Positions 1 through 5,010 of a DNA stretch of 6,589 nucleotides are shown here, one piece after another. The translations under genes and the position numbers were made by a program. Origin of the DNA: Gemmatimonadota bacterium (GTDB lineage: Bacteria; Gemmatimonadota; Gemmatimonadetes; Gemmatimonadales; Gemmatimonadaceae); the NCBI GenBank assembly GCA_003222065.1, contig QHUV01000099.1, forward strand, positions 1 through 6,589, in the 5' to 3' direction. The notes under the pieces are model-generated. The model was given only the letters and a program-made list of their open reading frames with translations. It searched no databases and was not told the DNA's origin. Within the stretch, counting starts at the first letter, position 1; every line of letters begins with the position of its first letter.

Positions 1-998
1 AGAAAGGCATCCGTCTCTCAGGCACCGATCTCGACATTGCAGTGAGCACTGAAGTCGCTGCTGACATCGAGACATCTGGCGCGATTACGATTCCCGCAAA
101 GAAGCTGAGCGAGATAGCGCGTGAGCTCCCGCCATCACCGGTAAAGATCGCCGCCGTGGGTGAGCAGCGTGTGACGCTGGACTGTGGTCGGTCGCATTTC
201 AAAATCCTTGGCCTCCCTCGTGACGAGTTTCCGTCGTTTCCGGCTGTTCGCTTCAGCGACAGTTGGCGCATTCGCTCCGGCGAGCTGCAAAAGCTCATCA
301 CGCACACCTCGTTTGCGGTCTCGACCGAAGAAAGCCGGCCGATCCTGAATGGCGTGCTCTGGGAACTTCGGCCCGAGATGATGCGCATGGTTGCGACCAA
401 CGGGCATCGTCTGGCGAAGATGGAGTTGCCAATCAAGACTGCGGCCGCTCCATCCAGCGATCTCATCGTGCCACCGAAGGCACTCGAGCAAGTTCGTCGG
501 TTATTTCCCGAGGATGAGGAGCTCGAGATCGCGCGCGGCGAAAACCATCTTGGATTTCGTTCCCCGTTTACATCCGTCTTCACTCGCCTCATCGAGGGGC
601 CGTATCCGCCTTACGACCAGGTCATCCCGCGTGACAACAATCGCATTGCCGTCGCGGATCGTGCCGCCCTCACGGGTGCATTGCGACGCATGTCCGTGAT
701 CGCGTCAGACCAGACGCATCGCATCAGACTCTCGTTCAACGCCGCGCTCGTTCGCTTCAGTGTGCAGACACCCGATCTCGGCGAAGCGACGGACGAGCTG
801 CCCATTCGCTTCACCGGCGATCCCCTCGACATCGGTTTCAACGCCAACTATCTGCTCGAGATCCTGCGGTACATGCCGACCGAGGAAGTGAAGCTGACGT
901 TCAAAGCCCCCGAGCGCGCGGCGACCCTCGAGCCGGAAGGCTGGTCCGATCCGGCGAGTTACCTCTGCCTCGTTATGCCCCTGCGCTTGCTCGATTAG
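1..998 (+). CDS. dnaN: DNA polymerase III beta subunit (sliding clamp), 5'-truncated by window edge
   Basis: This is the ring-shaped processivity clamp that encircles DNA and tethers DNA polymerase III and other clamp-binding proteins during replication and repair. The reading frame is open from base 3, giving about 332 visible residues. The first of them, KGIRLSGTDLDIAV, match the LTGTDLEM-type segment of clamp domain 1, so roughly 40 N-terminal residues lie outside the window. The in-frame GTG at 42 is therefore internal and not the start. Further family signatures are ITIPAKKLSEIARELP, the GRSHFKILGLPRDEFP strand-turn, ESRPILNGVLWEL opening domain 2, ATNGHRLAK, IEGPYPPYDQVIP, and the ending YLCLVMPLRLLD, which corresponds to the conserved VMPMRL clamp terminus. 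The visible part is intact and ends at TAG 996-998. dnaN is often followed by recF on the same strand. Here a convergent RNase P RNA gene follows instead. I am sure of the family; the start is not visible. Confidence 0.96.
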   Translation, partial: KGIRLSGTDLDIAVSTEVAADIETSGAITIPAKKLSEIARELPPSPVKIAAVGEQRVTLDCGRSHFKILGLPRDEFPSFPAVRFSDSWRIRSGELQKLITHTSFAVSTEESRPILNGVLWELRPEMMRMVATNGHRLAKMELPIKTAAAPSSDLIVPPKALEQVRRLFPEDEELEIARGENHLGFRSPFTSVFTRLIEGPYPPYDQVIPRDNNRIAVADRAALTGALRRMSVIASDQTHRIRLSFNAALVRFSVQTPDLGEATDELPIRFTGDPLDIGFNANYLLEILRYMPTEEVKLTFKAPERAATLEPEGWSDPASYLCLVMPLRLLD

Positions 999-1016
999 CG
1001 TAGAGCGTTTTGGGTG

Positions 1017-1049
1017 GAGCGTGAAGCGTGATCAACACGCTCCACGCTC
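1017..1049. terminator. Candidate bidirectional terminator hairpin between dnaN and rnpB
   Basis: Two 14-nt arms (1017-1030 and 1036-1049) enclose a 5-nt loop, and 13 of 14 positions pair. The single A/C mismatch (1024/1042) becomes a U-G wobble in RNA made from the - strand, so the fold is slightly better for rnpB-direction transcripts. It starts 18 bp after the dnaN stop and lies just beyond the rnpB 3' end, as expected for a shared terminator of convergent genes. Neither side has a clear T-run, so classical intrinsic termination is not proved. A dispersed palindromic repeat is the alternative. Confidence 0.4.
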
Positions 1050-1069
1050 GGCAGCGAATACCAACGGGA

Positions 1070-1088
1070 GCGCACGCATCGCGTGCGC
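1070..1088. repeat. Short perfect inverted repeat (hairpin) downstream of rnpB
   Basis: An 8-bp perfect inverted repeat (GCGCACGC at 1070-1077, GCGTGCGC at 1081-1088) has a 3-nt ATC loop. It is very GC-rich and would be stable in RNA or as a DNA cruciform. It sits between the larger hairpin at 1017-1049 and the rnpB 3' end. It could be part of a transcription end structure or an RNase P RNA precursor trailer. No T-tract follows on either strand. A weaker hairpin with a 4-bp stem (CTCC/GGAG, 1091-1103) follows directly. Confidence 0.4.
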
Positions 1089-1106
1089 GACTCCAAATAG
1101 GAGCCG

Positions 1107-1130
1107 CCACGCGAGCGCAAGCGAGCGTGG
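1107..1130 (-). repeat. Inverted repeat overlapping the 3' end of RNase P RNA
   Basis: CCACGC at 1107-1112 can pair with GCGTGG at 1125-1130, and the latter is also the 3' strand of helix P1 of the RNase P RNA. The interior holds a 10-bp-spaced direct repeat of GCGAGCG (1111-1117 and 1121-1127). In a precursor transcript this trailer could compete with P1 pairing until it is trimmed. It may therefore be a processing or termination signal, or simply low-complexity GC-rich sequence. Confidence 0.35.
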
Positions 1131-1518
1131 CCTATAAGCCGGGTTCTGTCGAGCGCCGAAGCGCCCTGACGGTCATTCCTCTCGGAGCGCGATCGCTCGC
1201 GCCCTCTAGCAGCCTACCCGCAGTGTCTTGATCGAGGTGGGCACCTCTCACTGCCTATTTGGCCTTGCTCCGGCTGGGGTTTACCCTGCCGCGACTGTTA
1301 CCAGTCGCGCGGTGGGCTCTTACTCCACCATTTCACCCTTACCCGCGGTGAATTGCTCCACCACGTCGGCGGTGTGTTTTCTGTGGCACTGTCCGTCACC
1401 ACAACGCGCGTAAACGCGCTGCGGCGCCCAGGCGTTACCTGGCAGCCTGCCCATGGAGCCCGGACTTTCCTCGGCGGAAAGCGACAAGCACTTCCCGACG
1501 CGACCGTCCGGCCACGCA
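1124..1518 (-). ncRNA. rnpB: RNase P RNA, bacterial class A
   Basis: This is the catalytic RNA of RNase P, which removes 5' leaders from precursor tRNAs. Read on the - strand it carries the universal 5' P4 segment GAGGAAAGTCCGGGCTCC (complement of 1455-1472). Next come the P8/P9 to conserved region III block AGGGTGAAATGGTGGAGTAA followed by GAGCCCACCGC (complement of 1309-1341), and GGTAAACCCC, which probably includes the GGU that binds the tRNA CCA end (complement of about 1276-1285). The series continues with GGAGCAAGGCCAAATAGG and GGGTAGGCTGC, and finishes with the 3' P4 segment ACAGAACCCGGCTTATAGG. Helix P1 closes the molecule with eight perfect pairs (1510-1517 with 1125-1132), which sets both ends to within a few bases. 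The P18 hairpin with a TTCG loop lies at 1153-1164. Length and order are those of the E. coli-like type A fold. It is convergent with dnaN. Short open frames within it are not genes. Confidence 0.97.
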
Positions 1519-1556
1519 CTCAATAACGCTTTGATCGCCACCGAAGTAGCGCACCT

Positions 1557-1564
1557 CAAACATA
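1557..1564 (-). promoter_or_regulatory. Possible -10 element for rnpB (TAnnTTTG type)
   Basis: On the - strand the octamer TATGTTTG fits the Bacteroidetes-type -10 consensus TAnnTTTG and also partly resembles a sigma-70 -10 (TATGTT). It would start transcription near 1550, giving a leader of about 30 nt before RNase P helix P1 at 1517. I see no good -33/-35 partner upstream (TGGCTT with a 17-nt spacer is poor). Placement is plausible because a stable RNA needs a strong promoter here, but an octamer match alone is weak evidence. Confidence 0.25.
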
Positions 1565-1731
1565 ATCATTGCTGAAAATTGAAGCCAGTTTTTTGACACG
1601 CGATCGCATGAAATGATGCGTCGTTAGGTTCGACCGAGAGGGATAGGCAGTCGAAATGACGCGCCCATGACTTGGTGTAGTTAGGATCGCGCGCGTTGCC
1701 GACGCCGGCGGCCGCGACCCGCAGAACCACC

Positions 1732-1735
1732 GAGG
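1732..1735 (+). promoter_or_regulatory. Ribosome binding site of the AraC-type regulator
   Basis: GAGG lies six bases before the ATG at 1742. This is a good Shine-Dalgarno match and spacing, and it supports that start codon. Confidence 0.55.
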
Positions 1736-1741
1736 CGCGCC

Positions 1742-2620
1742 ATGCAGGACCGATCAGTTATCTCAGCGCTCGCCGCTGTATCCACAGTACTCACGCCGAC
1801 CGAGCGAATCCGCGTTGACGCGGCCGGCGAAGGCTCGTATCGGGCACTTCATCGCGACAACGTCGACGACGTCGTGCGGGACCTCAAGGCCAATCGTGCG
1901 GCGGCCGTTCTTGTGTCGGTCGCCCGCTGCGACCAGATCGCGCGTGCCGGCGTCGAAATGATGGTGCGCGAGTTCCCCCGCGTACCAACCCTCGCCTTGC
2001 TCTCCGACATCGAGCCAGGCACGCCGCGCACGATGCTCTTGCTTGGCCAGAGCGGAGTGCGACAGCTCATCGATGTCCGTGAGCCCTCTGGCTGGCGCGA
2101 GCTCCGCAGTCTTTTGCTCGGAACACAGATCGACAGCATGCAGCGCCGCGCCTTGAGTCAGCTTGCCGTCGACTTGAGCGGCGTGAGCAACGACTGCTGG
2201 CGTTTCTTCGAGGCCTTGTTCGCGGCACCACCACAGGTCGCGACCGTTCGCGCGCTCTCGCAACACCTCACGGTGTTGCCGAGCACCTTGATGAGCAGAT
2301 TCTTTCGCGCTGGCTTGCCAGCACCGAAGCGCTATCTCGCCGTCGCTCGGCTGGTCCGCGCGGCGCGCCTCTTCGAGAATCCGGGCTTCTCTGTCGCCAA
2401 CATCGCCAACCACTTGGACTACTCGTCGCCGCAGAGCTTCGGGCGGCACGTGCGGTCAGTTCTTGGCCTAACGGCGGTCGAGTTTCGCCGTCACTACGAC
2501 GGGGCAGCGATGCTGCTGCATTTCCGCGAAGCGCTCGTCTTGCCGTACTCGGACGCGCTACGGAGCCTCAAGCCGCTGTCAACGATCGTCCACGCCCACG
2601 GGCCGCGCCGCCAGACTTGA
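1742..2620 (+). CDS. AraC-family transcriptional regulator with receiver-like N-terminal domain
   Basis: This is probably a cytoplasmic DNA-binding regulator of 292 residues. The C-terminal part (about 167-252) is an AraC/XylS domain with two helix-turn-helix units. The first is [20 protein letters not shown]. The second, from [18 protein letters not shown] through [17 protein letters not shown], keeps the family pattern IAxxLxYSSPQxFxRxxxxxxGxTxxEFR. The N-terminal part (about 15-125) has the alternating strand/helix look of a CheY-like receiver: strands AAAVLVSV (53-60) and PTLALLSD (82-89), and GVRQLIDV (105-112) in place of the usual GADDYL-like segment. I see no acidic phospho-acceptor at the end of a strand where a receiver needs one, so it looks like a pseudo-receiver that does not rely on phosphorylation. 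The domain assignment in this half is inferred by eye. The start ATG has a GAGG site six bases upstream. A tail of about 40 residues follows the HTH region. Target genes are unknown. It converges on the chemoreceptor gene and overlaps it by 53 bp, so the two are not an operon. Confidence 0.88.
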   Translation: MQDRSVISALAAVSTVLTPTERIRVDAAGEGSYRALHRDNVDDVVRDLKANRAAAVLVSVARCDQIARAGVEMMVREFPRVPTLALLSDIEPGTPRTMLLLGQSGVRQLIDVREPSGWRELRSLLLGTQIDSMQRRALSQLAVDLSGVSNDCWRFFEALFAAPPQVATVRALSQHLTVLPSTLMSRFFRAGLPAPKRYLAVARLVRAARLFENPGFSVANIANHLDYSSPQSFGRHVRSVLGLTAVEFRRHYDGAAMLLHFREALVLPYSDALRSLKPLSTIVHAHGPRRQT

Positions 2621-4304
2621 CAGCGGCTGGCGCGTCGGGTGCATCGTTAGGCGAGAACGGCGCGGCCGATCCATCAGCTCCCGGCGCCAGGCCCGATGGG
2701 ACGGTGAAGCGGCTCGTAGACCGCCGGAGTCGGTCGGCGAGCAGCGCGAGACTGCGCGACGTTTCCGCCAAGCCCTCGAGCGCGCGTGTCTGTCGCGTGG
2801 CCACGTCGGATGCGTCGCGCGCCTGCGCAGCCGCTTCTTCGGAGACCCCCTGCACGCCATCGATCACTTCCGCGAGCTGTCGCATCGTCGCGCTCTGCTC
2901 GCGTGAAACGGTCGTGACGTCGGCGACCAGCTCGGCGATGCGGCCGACGCCGGTCAACATCGCGCTCAGCGCAGTGTTGGCCTCCATCGCGATTTCGCCG
3001 ACCCCGCGCACTTCCTTCTCGCCCTCGGCCATCGACTGCACGGCGTTCGCGATGTTATCGCGCACATCCGCGATCGTCGCGGCGATTTCTTTGGCGGCAC
3101 GCGCGCTCTCCTCGGCCAGCTTGCGAACTTCTTCGGCGACGACGGCGAAACCACGCCCGTGCTCTCCCGCGCGCGCCGCTTCGATCGCCGCGTTCAAGGC
3201 GAGAAGGTTCGTTTGCCGAGCAATGCGCGAAACCGCCTCGACGAAATCGCCTACGCGCTCGGACGCGACGCCGAGCGCGCTCACGGTGCCTGACGCGCTG
3301 CGTACACGCTCGCCGATCGCGAGCAGCGTGTCCGATGCGCGTAGCACGGAATCGCGGCTGCGCTGGGCTGTTTCGAGCAGACCAACGGCGTCGTGGTCGA
3401 CCTCTTCCGCGCGCGCGCGCAGCCGCTCGGAAGCCGCGAGCGCCTCGCCCGTGCGCTCCTTGCCGCTCACCGCGTACGCTCGCTGGCGCTCGATCTGCGC
3501 CGTGAGCTTCTGCGCCGTGGTTGCGAACCCCGTACCCGCCAAGTTGAAACCATGCGTTGCTCCGGCGAGTTGCTCGGCCGACGCAGCAACTTCGTCCGCC
3601 TCGCGCTGCATGGCAGCGATCAATGCGCCGAGCTGCTCGAGCGTGCGGTTGAAGGCGCGCTGCAGAAATCCCAATTCGTCCGCATATCGACTGTCGGCTC
3701 GCGCCGCGAGATTGCCGAGCTCCGCCTCGCTGATGTGCTCGCGCGTGTCTCGTATGCGTCGAATGAGCTTCGAGGCGATGGGCACGATCTGCCACGAGAT
3801 CACCAGGAGTAGGCCGGCCGCGCCGGCGGTCCACACGGGACGGGCGACGACACCGGGATTCAAGACGCCGAATAACCAACTCGATGCCACGAAGGCACAG
3901 GTCGACACGACCGCCGTGTAGTGGCCAAGAGCGCTGCCGCGATCGAACGAGTACGGCACGATGATCAAGAAGTACAGAACGACGAGAGCCTCGTTGCCGA
4001 ACGACAGCACTACCGTGCTGACGAGGAGCACATCCAGAGTCGCAAATCCGTAGCGATGCCACGAACGATGCGTCTCGGCGCGCGTCGTGAAGCGCGTCAG
4101 CAACAAATTGACGAGCATGATGCCGAGTGTAACGCCGACTGCGACCGCGAGCTTCGCTTCGCTGACGTGAAGAAAGGCAGCAACGATCGCCCCCGCGCCG
4201 ATGATCACAGTTGCGCGGAAGCGACGGCGCGCTCCAAGGCGGAACGTCACCAAATCCTTTTCGTGCTCTTCGTTTTGGCGGACCTGGTAGGACTGCTGCC
4301 CCAT
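2568..4304 (-). CDS. Methyl-accepting chemotaxis protein with six-helix membrane sensor region
   Basis: This is a chemoreceptor-type signal transducer of 578 residues. The signalling tip [20 protein letters not shown] then [20 protein letters not shown] (about 360-399) is the near-invariant hairpin that contacts CheA and CheW. It sits in a long Ala/Glu-rich coiled coil (about 225-530). The N-terminal part has about six hydrophobic segments (near 31-45, 51-70, 85-102, 105-120, 128-147, 155-178) joined by short loops. There is thus no sizeable extracellular ligand domain, and sensing probably occurs in or at the membrane. A HAMP-like linker spans about 178-235. The C-terminus is a Gly/Ala/Pro-rich tail without the NWETF-type pentapeptide that recruits CheR. 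The ATG at 4304 is the only standard start after the upstream stop, but its ribosome site is weak (GAGAG directly adjacent). GTG at 4250 (residue 19) follows AAGGA and is an alternative. pyrE lies 91 bp upstream on the same strand. No other che gene is visible. Confidence 0.93.
   Translation of the reverse strand: MGQQSYQVRQNEEHEKDLVTFRLGARRRFRATVIIGAGAIVAAFLHVSEAKLAVAVGVTLGIMLVNLLLTRFTTRAETHRSWHRYGFATLDVLLVSTVVLSFGNEALVVLYFLIIVPYSFDRGSALGHYTAVVSTCAFVASSWLFGVLNPGVVARPVWTAGAAGLLLVISWQIVPIASKLIRRIRDTREHISEAELGNLAARADSRYADELGFLQRAFNRTLEQLGALIAAMQREADEVAASAEQLAGATHGFNLAGTGFATTAQKLTAQIERQRAYAVSGKERTGEALAASERLRARAEEVDHDAVGLLETAQRSRDSVLRASDTLLAIGERVRSASGTVSALGVASERVGDFVEAVSRIARQTNLLALNAAIEAARAGEHGRGFAVVAEEVRKLAEESARAAKEIAATIADVRDNIANAVQSMAEGEKEVRGVGEIAMEANTALSAMLTGVGRIAELVADVTTVSREQSATMRQLAEVIDGVQGVSEEAAAQARDASDVATRQTRALEGLAETSRSLALLADRLRRSTSRFTVPSGLAPGADGSAAPFSPNDAPDAPAAVKSGGAARGRGRSLTAA
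2571..2628. repeat. Perfect 12-bp inverted repeat at the overlapping 3' ends of two genes
   Basis: AGCCGCTGTCAA (2571-2582) and TTGACAGCGGCT (2617-2628) are exact reverse complements separated by 34 bp. The left arm directly abuts the chemoreceptor stop (complement of 2568-2570). The right arm contains the AraC gene stop TGA (2618-2620). The spacer carries a further small hairpin (GCCC/GGGC within 2594-2603). The position suggests a shared bidirectional terminator or mRNA 3'-end stabiliser, but no T-tract accompanies it. Confidence 0.6.
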
Positions 4305-4395
4305 CTCTCGCTCGCGGTCTGTATCCCACGATTGGGACGCCGGCGCCGACCAGAAGTCACCGGGCTGGTGTCGCTAAGCGGTAGGCAGCGAAACG

Positions 4396-4956
4396 TTACG
4401 AGCTAGCGGCAAGGATCGCCGATGCAGTCACGAGGCTCAACACGCGCATTCCCTTGGCTTCGATCGCCTCACGCCCACCCTCCTCCCTGTCGACAAGAGC
4501 GAGCACACCGGCAACCAGTCCGCCGGCCTGTCGGACGGCGTCCGCCGCTCGAAGCGCCGATGAGCCGGTCGTGATTACGTCTTCGACGATGGCGACGCGG
4601 TCTCCTTCGCGATATGGCCCTTCAATGAGCTTGCCCGTTCCGTGCTCCTTCGTTTCCTTCCGTACGGTGAATGCTCGGATCGGCGATGCGGTGTTCGCGC
4701 TCGCGTAGCTGATGGCGTATGCGATCGGGTCGGCGCCAAGGGTGAGCCCACCGACCGCGTCGACAGACCATCCAGCTTCGCGAAGTGAGCTGAGTCCCAG
4801 CGGTCCGATGAGCGCGAGCCCCTCTGGACTCATTGTGGTCAGGCGAGCGTCGATGTATAAGGACGACTGTCTGCCTGATGCGAGCGTGAATGATCCGCGT
4901 CGAGTCGATCGCGCAGCAAGCAACGAGATGAGCGCGCCCTGGTCGGATGACGACAT
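4396..4956 (-). CDS. pyrE: Orotate phosphoribosyltransferase
   Basis: This cytoplasmic enzyme converts orotate plus PRPP to orotidine 5'-monophosphate and pyrophosphate, the fifth step of de novo UMP synthesis. The 186-residue length is normal for the short bacterial form. Motifs in order: GSFTLASGRQSSLYIDAR (21-38), typical of the OPRTase N-terminus; VGGLTLGADPIAYAIS (68-83); the flexible catalytic loop in FTVRKETKEHGTGKLIEG (96-113), with its conserved Lys and His residues; and the PRPP-binding motif VAIVEDVITTGSSA (121-134), with the acidic pair E125-D126. The ATG at 4956 is the first start after an in-frame TGA 12 bases upstream. AGGA lies only three bases before it, which is a slightly short spacing. 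A chemoreceptor gene follows on the same strand after 91 bp. A sensor kinase gene diverges on the other side. No other pyr gene is in view. No attenuator or PyrR-type leader can be recognised in the very short upstream gap. Confidence 0.95.
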   Translation of the reverse strand: MSSSDQGALISLLAARSTRRGSFTLASGRQSSLYIDARLTTMSPEGLALIGPLGLSSLREAGWSVDAVGGLTLGADPIAYAISYASANTASPIRAFTVRKETKEHGTGKLIEGPYREGDRVAIVEDVITTGSSALRAADAVRQAGGLVAGVLALVDREEGGREAIEAKGMRVLSLVTASAILAASS

Positions 4957-5010
4957 TTGTCCTGAGCATCAATGTGGCAGCCGTATGACCTCACGTCCGC
5001 GAGCAATTAA
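4957..5010. other. Short divergent intergenic gap between pyrE and the sensor kinase
   Basis: About 54 bp (72 bp if the kinase starts at 5029) must hold the 5' signals of both pyrE (-) and the kinase (+), unless promoters lie inside the coding regions. I found no convincing -35/-10 pair on either strand. On the - strand TTGCTC with TACGGC 15 bp later is too weak to call. The AT-rich CAATTAA just before 5011 is the only notable feature. Confidence 0.5.

Larger units (their letters stand above)
1519..1741. other. Divergent intergenic region between rnpB and the AraC-type regulator
   Basis: These 223 bp must hold the rnpB promoter (reading left) and any promoter of the AraC-type gene (reading right). 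The stretch from about 1555 to 1600 is more AT-rich than its surroundings, including a run of six T (1589-1594) followed by TTGACA overlapping at 1593-1598 on the + strand. That hexamer has no convincing -10 at 16-18 bp. I see no tRNA, small ORF or strong hairpin here. Confidence 0.6.

Noticed and set aside
42..44. GTG at 42 as the start of dnaN
   Set aside because: The frame is open to the left edge and the preceding codons encode the conserved RLSGTDLDIA segment of the clamp, so this GTG is internal.
1028..1559. Several short open frames across the RNase P RNA on both strands
   Set aside because: They lie in or over a well-defined structured RNA and have no protein-like features.
1593..1598. 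TTGACA on the + strand as a -35 for the AraC-type gene
   Set aside because: No acceptable -10 hexamer occurs 16-18 bp downstream, so it may be chance within a T-rich stretch.
1778..1786. GTATCCACA, one mismatch from a DnaA box, near dnaN
   Set aside because: A single imperfect copy within the AraC coding region. There is no cluster of boxes or AT-rich unwinding stretch, so it is not evidence for a replication origin.
2617..3921. Long + strand open frame (434 codons) antisense to the chemoreceptor
   Set aside because: It is a Ser/Ala/Arg-rich shadow of the GC-rich chemoreceptor coding strand, with no recognisable domain. The opposite strand encodes an unmistakable chemoreceptor over the same bases.
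3055..4329. Second long - strand frame (424 codons) overlapping the chemoreceptor
   Set aside because: Arg-rich, low-complexity translation in an alternative frame of the same strand, without motifs. The true frame has membrane helices and the signalling tip.
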